Assembly: GCF_016863475.1 (NCBI RefSeq)
Contig: NZ_BOOY01000008.1
Span: forward strand, 248,001 to 312,000
Length of the DNA stretch: 64,000 nt
Direction: 5' to 3'
Source: Spirilliplanes yamanashiensis
Lineage (GTDB): Bacteria > Actinomycetota > Actinomycetes > Mycobacteriales > Micromonosporaceae
Of the stretch, positions 53,872-64,000 are shown one piece after another; position 1 is the stretch's first letter; each line of letters starts with the position of its first letter. A program made the position numbers and the translations under genes. The notes below the pieces were generated by a model. The model saw only the letters and a list, made by a program, of their open reading frames with translations, ran no database searches and was not told where the DNA came from.

Positions 53872-54360
53872 TCAGGCGCGGATCTCGAGGAGCGTGGCGG
53901 ACGGCAGGTTGGCGGCCTCGCCGATCGGCGTCCACTCGTTCGGGGCGACCTCGACGGGCGCCTCCGGCTCGGTCTCGCCCGCCAGGACGACCGTGGCCTC
54001 GACCGGCTTGTTCTCGCTGTAGACGAACACCGCGCGGGCGATCTCCAGCGACAGGTAGCCGTGGGTGCCGCGCAGCTGGAAGCAGATCTCGCCGGTGTGG
54101 TCGTACGACTCGACCTTGATGACGTCGCCCGGCACGGCGCAGTCGACGAAGAGGATGTTGCCGTCGCCGGACTTCAGCTTGACGTTGTGCTGGGCCAGGA
54201 TCTCGTCCGCGTTCGGGTACGAGAAGTCTTCCACCAGGCCGCCCGGCTGGTCGGCATCGGCGGCGTTGGCGGCGGCGGCGCCCGTCGCGGCGATGGCGCC
54301 GGCGGCGGCGATCGCGGCGGCGGCGGTTGCGAACGTGGTCAGGATGCGCACGTTGATCAC
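53872..54360 (-). CDS. Secreted protein of unknown function
   Basis: 162 residues with an Ala-rich signal peptide ('ILTTFATAAAAIAAAGAIAA', cleavage near 'ANAAD') and a beta-rich domain with two cysteines ('ILFVDCAVPG', 'GEICFQLRGTHG'), probably a disulfide. No family is recognised. AGGAG 7 nt before the ATG supports the start. The gene lies between the dpp operon and the DUF4279-like gene and appears to be a single unit. Confidence 0.82.
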   Translation of the reverse strand: MINVRILTTFATAAAAIAAAGAIAATGAAAANAADADQPGGLVEDFSYPNADEILAQHNVKLKSGDGNILFVDCAVPGDVIKVESYDHTGEICFQLRGTHGYLSLEIARAVFVYSENKPVEATVVLAGETEPEAPVEVAPNEWTPIGEAANLPSATLLEIRA

Positions 54361-54458
54361 TCCTACTGGTCCCCCGTGGTGACTGCGGTCGATGCCGCAG
54401 CCGCGCGTAGGTTATGCGATCCGCGGACGCCGCCGCTGCCCCGTCCGGTTCGCCCGGT

Positions 54459-55570
54459 TCAGATGACCGGACCGCCGGGGTTCTCCAGGGCGCTCTCCAG
54501 CGCGCCCTGCGCCTCCTTCGCCCCGGCCATCTCGGGCGGGGTGACCAGCGACGCCTCGACGGAGTGCGGGCGCAGGCGCCCGGCCTCGATGTCCTCGGCC
54601 CAGTGGCAGGCGACGCGGTGCGTGGCGGTGCCGATGACGCGCAGGGCGGGGCGTTCATCGCGGCAGCGGGTGGGCTGCGCCCACGGGCAGCGGGTGTGGA
54701 ACCGGCAGCCGGACGGCGGGTTCGCCGGGGACGGCAGGTCGCCGGCGAGCAGGATGCGTTCGCGGCGGTCCTCGACGTCGGGGTCGGGGACGGGCACGGC
54801 GGACATCAGGGCGCGGGTGTACGGGTGCAGCGGCGTGGCGTAGATGTCGTCGGCGGCGGCCTCCTCGACCAGCGCCCCGAGGTACATGACGCCGACGGTG
54901 TCGGAGATGTGCCGGACGACGGCCAGGTCGTGGGCGATGACGAGGTAAGTGAGGCCGAGCTGGTCCTGCAGCTCGTCGAGCAGGTTGACGACCTGCGCCT
55001 GGATGGACACGTCGAGGGCCGAGACCGGCTCGTCGGCGACGATGAGCTCGGGGCCGAGCACGAGGGCGCGGGCGATGCCGATGCGCTGGCGCTGGCCGCC
55101 GGAGAACTCGTGCGGGTAACGCGACAGGGCCCAGCGGGGCAGGCCGACGGCGTCGAGGGTCTTGGCGATGACGGCGCGGCGTTCGGTGCGGTTGCCGCCG
55201 ACGCCGTGCGCGCGCAGGCCCTCGGTGAGGATGGACTCGACGTTCATGCGCGGGTCCAGGCTGGACATCGGGTCCTGGAAGATCATCTGCATGCGGCGGC
55301 GCATCGCGCGCAGCTGCTTCGGCGGCAGCGACGTCAGCGGCACGCCGTCGAACACGACCTCGCCGCCGGTGGGCGGCGTGAGTTGCAGCAGCGCCCGGCC
55401 CAGCGTGGACTTGCCGCAGCCGGACTCGCCGACCAGGCCGTACGTCTTGCCCTTGACGATCGTCAGGTCGACGCCGTCGACGGCCTTGACGTGGCCGACG
55501 ACCCGGTCGAAGAGCACGCCCCGCTTGATCGGGAAGTGCACCTCGAGGTCCTTGACCTCCACGAGATTCG

Positions 55571-55574
<4 letters not shown>
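54459..55574 (-). CDS. dppF: Peptide ABC transporter ATP-binding protein, DppF/OppF type
   Basis: 371 residues, the second ATPase of a dipeptide/oligopeptide importer. Walker A '[18 protein letters not shown]', Q-loop '[13 protein letters not shown]', signature '[18 protein letters not shown]', Walker B '[13 protein letters not shown]' and the C-terminal oligopeptide-transporter domain with its iron-sulfur-type cysteines ('[19 protein letters not shown]', then 'VACHW') are present. The GTG start overlaps the stop of dppD by four bases (GTGA). It is the last gene of dppABCDF. Confidence 0.95.
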
Positions 55575-56557
<983 letters not shown>

Positions 56558-56565
56558 CGCCGGCC

Positions 56566-57525
56566 TCACTTCCGCAGCTTCGGGTCGAGGGCTTCGCGCA
56601 GGGCCTCGCCCAGCAGCGTGAAGCCGAGCGCCGTGACGATGATCGCCGCCGCCGGCCAGATCGCCAGGCCGGGCCGGATGCCCAGGTACGGCTGCGCGTC
56701 GGCGAGCATGACGCCCCACTCCGGGATGGCCGAGTCGGGGTTGCCGAGGCCGAGGAAGCTCAGCGCGGCGGCCTCGATGATGGCGGTGGCCAGCGTCAGC
56801 GTGGCCTGCACGATGACCGGCGCCAGCGAGTTCGGCAGGATGTGGGTGAGCGCGATGGTGTTGCGCTTGACGCCGAGCGAGGTGGCGGCGAGCACGTAGT
56901 CGCCGCCGGCCTGGGCCAGCATCGAGCCGCGCAGCAGCCGCGCGAACACGGGCACGCTGACCATGCCGACCGCGATCATCACGGTGGTGAGGCTGGCGCC
57001 GAGCAGGGCGGCGATGCTGACGGCCAGCAGCAGGCTGGGCAGCGCCAGCAGCATGTCGACGATGCGCATGAGCACCACGTCGATCCAGCGCCCGACCCGC
57101 CCGCCGAGGCCGGCCGCCGCGCCCGCGACGCCGCCGATGAGCGCGCCGATCGTCAGGCCGATCAGGGTCGAGATGACGCCGACGAGCAGGGTCTGCCGGG
57201 CCCCGACGAGCATCCGGCTGAAGAAGTCCCGGCCCTGGTGGTCGTAGCCGAGCCAGTGATCGCCGGTGGGGCCCGGGATGATGCCCTGGCCCGACTTGAC
57301 GACGCCCTCGCGGATGCCGGACGGGTCGGTCGGCGTGAACGGCGCCAGGATCGGCCCGAGGATCGCCACGATGACGAACAGCAGCAGGATGACGGCGCCG
57401 GTGATGGCGGCCGGGTTGCGGCGCAGCCGCCGGAACGCCTCCGTCCACAGGCTGACGCCGCGCTCGTCGTCCTTCGCGGCCGACAGCTCGGACAGCCGGT
57501 CGATCTTGTCGATCTTCGTGCTCAC
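56566..57525 (-). CDS. dppC: Peptide ABC transporter permease, DppC type
   Basis: 319 residues with six membrane helices. The N-terminal OppC_N segment ('[20 protein letters not shown]') precedes the first helix, and the BPD-type EAA loop is visible as '[20 protein letters not shown]'. The GTG start overlaps the dppB stop by four bases. It forms the translocation pore with DppB. Confidence 0.94.
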   Translation of the reverse strand: MSTKIDKIDRLSELSAAKDDERGVSLWTEAFRRLRRNPAAITGAVILLLFVIVAILGPILAPFTPTDPSGIREGVVKSGQGIIPGPTGDHWLGYDHQGRDFFSRMLVGARQTLLVGVISTLIGLTIGALIGGVAGAAAGLGGRVGRWIDVVLMRIVDMLLALPSLLLAVSIAALLGASLTTVMIAVGMVSVPVFARLLRGSMLAQAGGDYVLAATSLGVKRNTIALTHILPNSLAPVIVQATLTLATAIIEAAALSFLGLGNPDSAIPEWGVMLADAQPYLGIRPGLAIWPAAAIIVTALGFTLLGEALREALDPKLRK

Positions 57526-58526
57526 CGGACCCTCACCCTCGGATCGATGAGGCTGTAGCTGACGTCCACGATGAGGTTCACCAGGACGTAGAACAGGGCG
57601 ATGATCAGGATGAAGCCCATCAGCACCGGGTAGTCACGGTTGCTGATCGCCTCGTACAGGAACGCGCCGATGCCGCTGAACGCGAACACCGTCTCGGTGA
57701 GCACCGCGCCCGACAGCAGGCCGCCGGTCAGCAGGCCGATGACGGTGACGATCGGCAGCATCGCGTTGCGCAGCACGTGCCGGCCGCGGACGGTGCGTTC
57801 CGTCAGGCCCTTCGACTCGGCGGTGCGCACGAAGTCCTCGCCGAGCACCTCGAGCACGCTGGCCCGGGTGATGCGCACGATGATGGCGAGCGGGATGCTG
57901 GCGAGCGCGATGCCGGGCAGCACGAGGTGCCAGATCGCGTCGGCGGCGGCGTCCCACTCGCGGGTCATCAGCCCGTCGAGGACGAAGAAGTTGGTGATGT
58001 GGGTGGCCCCGATCGTCGGGTCCTGGCGGCCGCTCGACGGGAACCAGCCCAGGTTCTCCGCGAAGATCGCCTTGAGCACGTACGCCAGGAAGAAGACCGG
58101 CACGCAGATGCCGATCAGCGAGCCGCCCACCGAGGCGTGGTCGAGCCAGGTGCCGCGCCGGCGCGCCGCCAGGTAGCCCAGCGGGATGCCGACGCCGATC
58201 GCGATGATCATGGCGGTGATCGTCAGCTCGACGGTGCCGGGGAAGCGCAGCAGGAACTCCGTCGTCACCTCGCGCTTCGTCGAGATCGACGTGCCGAGGT
58301 CGAGCTGCAGCGTGCGCTTGACGAACCGGCCGTACTGGATCAGCAGCGGCTCGTCGAGCCCCAGGCTGCGGCGGACCTGCGCGCGCAGCGCCGGCGTGCC
58401 GCGCTCGCCGAGGATCGCGGTCTCCGGGCCGCCGGGCAGCCGGCGCAACCAGATGAACAGCAGGACGGACAGGCCGAGCAGCGTGGGTACGAGCTGCAGC
58501 AGCCGCCGCACGATGAAACGGAACAA
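57522..58526 (-). CDS. dppB: Peptide ABC transporter permease, DppB type
   Basis: 334 residues with six membrane helices and the typical N-terminus 'FRFIVRRLLQLVPTLLGLSV' and 'IQYGRFVKRTLQLDLGTSIS'. The coupling loop lies around 'EVLGEDFVRTAESKGLTERT'. A TTG start at 58526 is used, with GAGGCGGCGAG just upstream. A 13-bp hairpin separates it from dppA. Confidence 0.93.
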   Translation of the reverse strand: MFRFIVRRLLQLVPTLLGLSVLLFIWLRRLPGGPETAILGERGTPALRAQVRRSLGLDEPLLIQYGRFVKRTLQLDLGTSISTKREVTTEFLLRFPGTVELTITAMIIAIGVGIPLGYLAARRRGTWLDHASVGGSLIGICVPVFFLAYVLKAIFAENLGWFPSSGRQDPTIGATHITNFFVLDGLMTREWDAAADAIWHLVLPGIALASIPLAIIVRITRASVLEVLGEDFVRTAESKGLTERTVRGRHVLRNAMLPIVTVIGLLTGGLLSGAVLTETVFAFSGIGAFLYEAISNRDYPVLMGFILIIALFYVLVNLIVDVSYSLIDPRVRVR

Positions 58527-58556
58527 ACTCGCCGCCTCGTGGGGGTGGGTTCGAAG

Positions 58557-58589
58557 CCGGGCGGGCGCCGGGTCACGGCGCCCGCCCGG
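58557..58589 (-). terminator. Intra-operon hairpin between dppA and dppB
   Basis: A perfect 13-bp stem (58557-58569 with 58577-58589) with a 7-nt loop lies 10 bp after the dppA stop and 31 bp before dppB. In transport operons such elements reduce expression of the membrane genes relative to the binding protein, or stabilise the 3' end of its mRNA. Confidence 0.75.
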
Positions 58590-58598
58590 TCTCTGCGG

Positions 58599-60260
58599 CT
58601 ACTTGAACTCGGCGGTGGAGTAGCGCTCGTCGGTCAGCGGGCTCGGCTTGACGCCCGTGACGTCCTTGCCGAACACGATCGCCGGCGGCGAGTGCGAGAT
58701 CGGCACGCCCGGCAGGAACTCCATGACCGCGGCGTTCAGGGCCTTGTACTTCTCCACCCGCTGGGCGTTGTCAGCGGTGGTGTCGGCGTCCTGGAACTGG
58801 TCGAACAGCGGCTTGTTGGTGTAGCCCCACTCGTCCTTCGGCCGGTCGAAGAAGGTGCCGATGAAGTTGTAGGCGTCGCCGTAGTCACCGGTCCAGCCGA
58901 GCAGGTGCAGGTCGTGGTTGCTGCCGGACGTCGTGGCGTTCAGGTAGTCCGGGCTCCACTTCAGCGGAATGCCCTCCACGGTGATGCCGACGGCCTTCAG
59001 GTCGTTCGAGAGCAGCTCGAAGATGTCCTTCGGGTTCGGCATGTACGGCCGGGTGACCTCGGTCGGGTAGTGGAAGCGCAGCGTCAGGTTGCTGGCGCCG
59101 GCCGCGGCGAGCAGGCGCTTGGCCTCCTCGACGTTGTAGTCGTACGTCTTGACCTGCGGGTTCCAGCCCTCGACGGTGTCGGGCATGAACTGGGTGGCGA
59201 CCTTCGCGCCCGGGGGCAGCTTCGAGTCGACGAGCGCCTGCCGGTTCAGGGCGTGCGCGATGGCCTGGCGCACCTCGAGCTTGGCCAGCGCCGGGTTGCC
59301 CTTCTGGTTGATCGCCAGGTAGAGCACGTTGAACGCGGGCCGCGTCAGCATGTTGAAGCCCTCGCTCTTCAGCGGCTCGACGTCCGCCGGGCCCACCAGG
59401 TCGTAGCCCTGGATGTCACCGGAGCGCAGCGCCTGCTTGCGGGCGTTCTCGTCGCTGATGGTGCGGAAGACGATCGTCTTGAGCTTCGCCTTGTCGCCCC
59501 AGTACTCCTCGTTCCGCTCGATCGTGAGGGACTTGTTCGCCAGGTCCCACGACTTGAACTTGAACGGGCCGGTGCCGGTCGGGTGCTGCATCGCGTACGC
59601 CGGGTACTTGATGTCGTCCGCGGTGCCGGTGACGTTCGAGGCGTCGTACTGCTGCAGCGCCTGCGGGCTGTGGATCGCGAACGACGGCAGCATCAGCGCC
59701 GACGGGATCTTGCTGGAGACGCGGGTGAACGCCAGGTCGACGGTGGTCGGGTCCTTGGCGGTGCACGACTTGAACAGGCTCGGCGGCAGCTCCGGGTCCT
59801 CGTTCTTGGCGAAGCCGCCCATGACGTCCTGCCAGTACGGCGTGACGTCAGGGCTCTGCATGAGGCCGGCCGAGTTGAACCAGCGGTTGAAGTTGGCGCA
59901 GACGGCCTCGGCGTTGAAGTCGGTGCCGTCGTGGAACTTCACGCCGGTGCGCAGCTTGAACGACCAGGTCGTGCCGGCGGCGTCCGGCTGCCAGCTCTCG
60001 GCCAGGCCGGGGGTCGGCTTGGTGCCGCCCTCCTCCGGGCGGACCAGGGTCTCGAAGACCTGACGGGCCACCCGCAGCGACTCGCCGTCGCTGGCGAAGC
60101 TGGGGTCGAGCACCTTCGGGTCGCCGGCCACGCCGAAGACCAGCGTGTCCTTGGTGCTGGAGCCGCCTGAGTCGTCCCGGTCGCTCTCGGCGCAGCCGGC
60201 TGCTGCCAGAGCGGCAATGGCGGTGACCGCGATAGCGGCCTTCCGCGTCGATGCACGCAT
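58599..60260 (-). CDS. dppA: Peptide-binding lipoprotein of the ABC importer (family 5)
   Basis: 553 residues. Lipobox 'AVTAIAALAAAGC' (Cys23), then the SBP_bac_5 fold: 'KDTLVFGVAGDPKVLDPSFA', 'FKLRTGVKFHDGTDFNAEAV', 'GTGPFKFKSWD', 'LEVRQAIAHALNRQALVD' and 'LLGWTGDYGDAYNFIGTFFD'. It captures peptides, or occasionally other cargo, outside the membrane and delivers them to DppBC. It is the first gene of the operon, with GGTGAAG ahead of the ATG. The 173-bp gap to recR should hold the promoter. Confidence 0.94.
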   Translation of the reverse strand: MRASTRKAAIAVTAIAALAAAGCAESDRDDSGGSSTKDTLVFGVAGDPKVLDPSFASDGESLRVARQVFETLVRPEEGGTKPTPGLAESWQPDAAGTTWSFKLRTGVKFHDGTDFNAEAVCANFNRWFNSAGLMQSPDVTPYWQDVMGGFAKNEDPELPPSLFKSCTAKDPTTVDLAFTRVSSKIPSALMLPSFAIHSPQALQQYDASNVTGTADDIKYPAYAMQHPTGTGPFKFKSWDLANKSLTIERNEEYWGDKAKLKTIVFRTISDENARKQALRSGDIQGYDLVGPADVEPLKSEGFNMLTRPAFNVLYLAINQKGNPALAKLEVRQAIAHALNRQALVDSKLPPGAKVATQFMPDTVEGWNPQVKTYDYNVEEAKRLLAAAGASNLTLRFHYPTEVTRPYMPNPKDIFELLSNDLKAVGITVEGIPLKWSPDYLNATTSGSNHDLHLLGWTGDYGDAYNFIGTFFDRPKDEWGYTNKPLFDQFQDADTTADNAQRVEKYKALNAAVMEFLPGVPISHSPPAIVFGKDVTGVKPSPLTDERYSTAEFK

Positions 60261-60433
60261 GGTGCTTCACCTCGTCCTGTGGGTACGGACCACCGCGGTG
60301 ACGGTGTGGTCACCGATGGCGCGACATTAACGGCTCACAGGGGGCTCAGCAGCAGTTGGTATCGGATCGTGTCTTAACCCTTACTGACCGGTATCACGCT
60401 GTTACAGCGAGCCGCCCCGCCGGACGTGAGGTG

Positions 60434-61027
60434 TCAGACGGCGCGACGGCCCTCGAAGGCCCGGCCCAGCGTGATCTCGTCCGCGTACTCCAGGTCGCCG
60501 CCCACCGGCAGGCCGCTCGCCAGCCGGCTCACGTCGATGCCCATCGGCTTCACCATCAGCGCCAGGTAGGTCGCCGTCGCCTCGCCCTCCGTGTTCGGGT
60601 CGGTGGCGAGGATCAGCTCCTTCACCGCCCCCGTGCCGAGCCGCGCCAGCAGCTCACGGATGCGCAGGTTGTCCGGGCCGATGCCCTCCAGCGGGTTGAT
60701 CGCCCCGCCGAGCACGTGGTACTTGCCGCGGAACTCGCCGGTGCGCTCGATCGCCACGACGTCCTTCGGCTCCTCGACGACGCAGATCGACTCCTCGGTG
60801 CGTCGCGGGTCCCGGCAGATCCGGCACTGCTCCGATTCGGCCACGTTGTAGCAGGTCGTGCAGAACCGGACCAGCTCCTTCACCTTCCGCAGAGCGGTGG
60901 CGAGCCGGCCGACGTCCGCCGGATCGGCGGAGAGAATGTGGAACGCGATCCGCTGGGCGCTCTTCGGCCCCACGCCGGGCAGGCGGCCCAGCTCGTCGAT
61001 CAGGTCCTGAATCGCACCCTCGTACAT
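60434..61027 (-). CDS. recR: Recombination protein RecR
   Basis: 197 residues. The helix-hairpin-helix '[20 protein letters not shown]', the zinc finger with CxxC pairs ('[19 protein letters not shown]'), the Toprim domain ('[19 protein letters not shown]', '[19 protein letters not shown]') and a Walker B-like C-terminus are present. RecR acts with RecO/RecF to load RecA at gaps. It follows ybaB by 10 bp, in the conserved dnaX-ybaB-recR order. Confidence 0.97.
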   Translation of the reverse strand: MYEGAIQDLIDELGRLPGVGPKSAQRIAFHILSADPADVGRLATALRKVKELVRFCTTCYNVAESEQCRICRDPRRTEESICVVEEPKDVVAIERTGEFRGKYHVLGGAINPLEGIGPDNLRIRELLARLGTGAVKELILATDPNTEGEATATYLALMVKPMGIDVSRLASGLPVGGDLEYADEITLGRAFEGRRAV

Positions 61028-61037
61028 GGATGGTGGC

Positions 61038-61373
61038 TCAGAATCCGGGGATGCCCAGGCCGCCGCCGAGACCGCCCGTCGCCGAGCCCATCTTCTCGTC
61101 GGTCAGCTTGCGGACCTCCTCGGCGCCTGCGTGCAGCGCCGCCACCACCAGGTCCTCCAGGGTCTCCACGTCGTCCGGATCGACGGCCTTCGGGTCGATG
61201 TGCACCGACTTGACCTCGCCCAGCCCGGTCAGCGTCACCGTCACCAGGCCGCCGCCGGCGCTGCCGGTCAGCTCCGTCTCGGCCAGCTCGGCCTGCGCGC
61301 TCGCGACCTGCTGCTGCATCTTCTGCGCCTGCTTCATGAGCTGCTGCAGGTTGGGCTGTCCGCCGGGACGCAT
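61038..61373 (-). CDS. ybaB: YbaB/EbfC-family nucleoid-associated protein
   Basis: 111 residues: an N-terminal helix '[20 protein letters not shown]', the beta hairpin '[20 protein letters not shown]' and a C-terminal Gly-rich tail ('[11 protein letters not shown]'). The dimer binds DNA without strong sequence preference. The ATG has GAGGAGAT upstream. It is co-transcribed with recR. Confidence 0.95.
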   Translation of the reverse strand: MRPGGQPNLQQLMKQAQKMQQQVASAQAELAETELTGSAGGGLVTVTLTGLGEVKSVHIDPKAVDPDDVETLEDLVVAALHAGAEEVRKLTDEKMGSATGGLGGGLGIPGF

Positions 61374-61474
61374 GACATCTCCTCACCGGGTACGGGGGCG
61401 TGCAGAGGTCAGCCTAGCCGCCCCCGCCACAGCCGCCGCACGCCGCGCGGTCGCCCCGCCGCTCGACGCGCCGG

Positions 61475-61981
61475 TCAGTCCGCCGTGAGGCGGCGCCACG
61501 CCGAGCCGTAGAGGCCGCTCAGCTCCTCGAACGCCGCCGGGTCCGGCGCCTGCAACCGCCCCGCCAGCTCCGCCGCGAGCCCGTCCAGCGCCACCTGCCA
61601 CGCCGCCGCCGACTCCACCGGCGACCCCGGGAACCCGCTGTGGTCGAGCGTCAGCACCGACGAGTCGCCCCCGTCCGCGCGCACCTCGGCCCGCAGCCGC
61701 GTGGCCAGCCCGTCCGGGAACACGTACCGCAGGTCCAGCCGCCGCTCCGGCAGGCAGTCCTCGATGGTCACCGCCGCGACCGCGTCCAGCCCGAACAGCA
61801 ACCGCACCGTCGCCCCGGGCCGCCGCTGCCCGTCCACCGGAGCCAGCCAGCGCGCCAGCCGCTCCGGCACCGTCAGCGCCGACCACAACTCCGCCACCGG
61901 AACCGGGAACCGCAGCTCGAACCGCACCGCGGCGCCACCGACCCCGGCCCGCAACCGACCCAGCACCAAGCCCGACGCCAT
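61475..61981 (-). CDS. SRPBCC/AHSA1-like domain protein
   Basis: 168 residues with a Bet v1-like ligand-binding fold of the activator-of-Hsp90 type: 'RFELRFPVPVAELWSALTVP', 'RLARWLAPVDGQRRPGATVR', 'LTLDHSGFP' and a C-terminal helix 'AAAWQVALDGLAAELAGRL'. The ligand is unknown. It lies between dnaX and ybaB, interrupting the usual close pairing; the gap to ybaB is 101 bp. Confidence 0.83.
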   Translation of the reverse strand: MASGLVLGRLRAGVGGAAVRFELRFPVPVAELWSALTVPERLARWLAPVDGQRRPGATVRLLFGLDAVAAVTIEDCLPERRLDLRYVFPDGLATRLRAEVRADGGDSSVLTLDHSGFPGSPVESAAAWQVALDGLAAELAGRLQAPDPAAFEELSGLYGSAWRRLTAD

Positions 61982-62000
61982 CGCCGCCCCCTTCCCGGGT

Positions 62001-64000
62001 TCAGCTCTCGCCGATCTTCTCCGCCCCGAACGCGTCTCGCAACAGCTGCATCGCCTGCTGCTCGCTGCTCTGCCGCGATGTCTTCTCGTCGATCACGTCA
62101 TCGGTCGGCTCGTCACCCGGATCGAACCCCTCGTAGACCCGCCCACCCGACCGCGGCGGCGCGTCGTAGTCAGGATCGAACGGCGGCTCCTCCGCCGGCG
62201 ACCCGTCCGACCACGCGTCACCCGCCGCCGCCTTCTTCGGCGCCGCCGTCTTCATCCCCGCCGCCGCGGCCCGCGCCGCCGCCCGCGCCGACCCCGGCTG
62301 CACCGGCGGCCGCGCCGCCTCCGCCTTCTCGGCCGCCGCGACCTGCGGCGCCGCGTTGGGCGCCTCGACCCGGACCGGCGCCGCCGCCTGCGGCGCGGCG
62401 TTCACGGCCAGACCCCCGGGCCGCGCGGGCTCGGGCCAGTCGTCGGCCGCGGCCACCGCGGTCGCCACTCCCCCACCCTGTTGGGTACGCCCGCCCCCGG
62501 CACCCTCCGATGCCCCGGCCCCGAGGCCACCGGCAGGCCCGGCTCCCATGCCCTGCCCACCGGCACCCACGGACCCACCGTCACCGCCGGGCGCCCCGCC
62601 CGCAGCGGGCAGCCCTGCCCCGCTGGGCAGCCCGGCGTCGCCGCGCGGACCGGGATCGCTGTGCGGACTGCCGCCCGGGCCGCCACTTTCCAGACCACCT
62701 CGTGGACCGCCGGCCGGGCCGCCGGTCGGACCGCCGCCCGGACCACCGCCCGGACCACCGCCCGGACCACCGCCCGGACCGCCGCTTGGACCGCCGCCCG
62801 GACCGCCGCTATCCGCGCTGCCACCGGGGCCACCGTCGAGGCCCGCTCGCGGGCCGCCGTCGTGGCCGCCGCCCTGGTGGCCGGGCCGGCCGGCCGCCTC
62901 GCCGCCGCCGGGCGCCGGGTGGGACATCTCGCCCGCCGGCGCCGCGGCCGCCGCCGGGCCGGGGGTGCCCCAGCCGGGGTCGGGGGTGCGGGCGGGGGGT
63001 GGCTGCAGGGGCGGGGTGGATGCGGAGCGGGGGGTCGGGTGCATTCCGCCGGCCTCGCCCGCGACCTCGCAGCGCAGCTGCCAGCGGCCGCCGAGGATCT
63101 CGTACAGCGCCTCGACGACCGGTTCCGGCTGCGCGCCGAGCATCTTGGCGTGCGCCGGGAAGCGGAACGTCAGCACCACCGTGCTGCCGTCGAGGTCGCG
63201 AACCGTGGCGCCCTGGGCCAGCGCGGCGATCTTCTTGCTCTTGCGGCCCGCCGCGGAGACCACCTCGGGCCACGCCTCGCGGATCGCGGCAGCCGACAGC
63301 TGCCCGGGGGCCTCGGCCGCGGGCGGGGCGGGGGCGAGGTCGGCGGGGCTGTCCGGCATGAGCCCGGCGGGCTCCCGCCGCCCCGCGGAGGAACCTGAGG
63401 AGTCGGCCGAACCCGCTGTGGCTGCGCCGCCACCCTGACCACCCGCCGCCGGACCACCGGCCGCCAGGCCACCGGCCGCCAGGCCACCGGCCGCCAGGCC
63501 ACCGGCCGCCGGACCACCTGCCGCCGGACCACCTGCCGCCGGACCACCTGCCGGGCCGCCCTGCGGGCTGCCCGCAGCCGGACCACCCGCCGGGCCGCCA
63601 GCCGGACCGGTTGCGGCAGGACCACCCGCGGCAGGACCACCCATCGCCGGGCCGCCGCCGGGGGCGGCGCCCGAGACCGGGGTCGCCGCAGCCCACGGGT
63701 CCGCGGCCGTCTCGCCCACCGGAGCCGCGGAAGCGGCAGCCGGCGCCGCGGAAGCCGGGCGGGGGGCCGCGCGTTGCGGGGTCGGCAGGGCCGGTGGCTG
63801 TGCCGTCGCGCCCGGAACTCCCGCCCCGGACGCGACGGATGTGACCGAGGCAGCCGGCGACGCCGGTCGTACCTCATGGTCCTGAAGGGTGAGGCGGCGT
63901 TCCATGCGCTCGAGGCGCTGCAGCAGCGCCCCCGTCGAATCCTCGGCCCCCGGCAGCAGCATGCGGGCGGTGACCAGCTCCAGCAGCAGGCGCGGCGCGG
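62001..64000 (-). CDS. dnaX: DNA polymerase III subunit gamma/tau, C-terminal part (5' end outside window)
   Basis: The frame runs through the window edge; the first visible residues 'LLLELVTARMLLPG' are the end of the DnaX clamp-loader core. Then come 'LLQRLERMERRLTLQDHEVR', about 180 residues of Gly/Pro/Ala repeats, a folded tau domain ('AAIREAWPEVVSAAGRKSKK', 'TVVLTFRFPAHAKMLGAQPE', 'ALYEILGGRWQLRCEV'), a second long Gly/Pro-rich region, and a C-terminus ending 'QQAMQLLRDAFGAEKIGES', the segment expected to contact the polymerase. More than 650 residues are visible; the ATPase modules are outside the window. An ATG at 63962 is internal. Confidence 0.92.
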   Translation of the reverse strand, partial: APRLLLELVTARMLLPGAEDSTGALLQRLERMERRLTLQDHEVRPASPAASVTSVASGAGVPGATAQPPALPTPQRAAPRPASAAPAAASAAPVGETAADPWAAATPVSGAAPGGGPAMGGPAAGGPAATGPAGGPAGGPAAGSPQGGPAGGPAAGGPAAGGPAAGGLAAGGLAAGGLAAGGPAAGGQGGGAATAGSADSSGSSAGRREPAGLMPDSPADLAPAPPAAEAPGQLSAAAIREAWPEVVSAAGRKSKKIAALAQGATVRDLDGSTVVLTFRFPAHAKMLGAQPEPVVEALYEILGGRWQLRCEVAGEAGGMHPTPRSASTPPLQPPPARTPDPGWGTPGPAAAAAPAGEMSHPAPGGGEAAGRPGHQGGGHDGGPRAGLDGGPGGSADSGGPGGGPSGGPGGGPGGGPGGGPGGGPTGGPAGGPRGGLESGGPGGSPHSDPGPRGDAGLPSGAGLPAAGGAPGGDGGSVGAGGQGMGAGPAGGLGAGASEGAGGGRTQQGGGVATAVAAADDWPEPARPGGLAVNAAPQAAAPVRVEAPNAAPQVAAAEKAEAARPPVQPGSARAAARAAAAGMKTAAPKKAAAGDAWSDGSPAEEPPFDPDYDAPPRSGGRVYEGFDPGDEPTDDVIDEKTSRQSSEQQAMQLLRDAFGAEKIGES
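62715..62800 (-). repeat. dnaX: Tandem 12-bp units in dnaX encoding GGPG repeats
   Basis: Units of CCCGGACCACCG and close variants repeat about six times in frame and encode Gly-Gly-Pro-Gly in the linker of tau. Being a multiple of three, copy-number changes would keep the reading frame. Confidence 0.8.
63448..63555 (-). repeat. dnaX: Tandem 15-bp units in dnaX encoding GGPAA/GGLAA repeats
   Basis: Near-identical 15-bp units (CCACCGGCCGCCAGG and CCACCTGCCGCCGGA types) occur about seven times and encode five-residue Gly-Gly-Pro/Leu-Ala-Ala repeats between the clamp-loader core and the tau domain. Blocks of identical variants indicate recent local duplication. Confidence 0.85.

Overview
The window is very GC-rich actinobacterial chromosome. 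Third-codon G/C bias, many GTG/TTG starts, a WhiB regulator, mycosin/EccCD secretion genes and the gene order all point to Actinomycetota, most likely a filamentous Micromonosporaceae-type organism; the family is an inference. Two stretches keep the gene order known from Mycobacterium tuberculosis: the Rv3671c-Rv3683 block (marP, Nudix, TlpA-like, nth, crp, MBL hydrolase, RidA, DUF4177-like, two ArsA/Get3-like ATPases, whiB4, ponA2, metallophosphatase) and the later asd-ask, leuA, recR-ybaB-dnaX series.

Layout. 1-7250: the end of ppa and a partial type VII secretion locus (eccD divergent from eccC-mycP). 7257-13245: a translationally coupled nth-TlpA-Nudix-marP operon, a CapA-like phosphatase, CbiZ, and Crp. 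13248-24857: genes inserted into the ancestral block. These are a guanidine exporter behind a guanidine-III riboswitch, an Lrp regulator divergent from an EamA exporter, a 9-bp minisatellite, a two-gene biotin-carboxylase-like/carboxyltransferase-like pair whose catalytic residues are degenerate, a Ser/Thr kinase, and a zinc-ribbon/adenylyl-cyclase/ATPase/TPR giant protein. 24854-34163: the ancestral block resumes.

34238-39663 is a decayed accessory region hung on tRNA-Pro(CGG). The 3' end of the tRNA is repeated exactly (37 bp) at 36374-36410, with a broken tyrosine integrase next to each copy. It also holds fragments of a HAD hydrolase, a sodium/solute symporter and a nucleotidyltransferase, and one small apparently intact gene.

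39664-54360 holds a nitronate monooxygenase, an orphan adenine methyltransferase, secreted proteins (lamin-tail, GH19 chitinase, HNH lipoprotein), asd-ask, and leuA behind a leucine leader peptide with an attenuator hairpin. 54459-60260 is a complete dppABCDF-type peptide ABC operon read on the minus strand, with a strong hairpin after dppA. 60434-64000 is recR, ybaB, an AHSA1-type protein and the 3' half of dnaX.

The most unusual item is the carboxylase-like pair (16005-19414). It keeps the biotinyl lysine but has lost bicarbonate-site and carboxyltransferase glycine motifs. A second recurring theme is that many starts (GTG or ATG) lie 5-8 nt behind a TANNNT -10 box, which predicts leaderless mRNAs.
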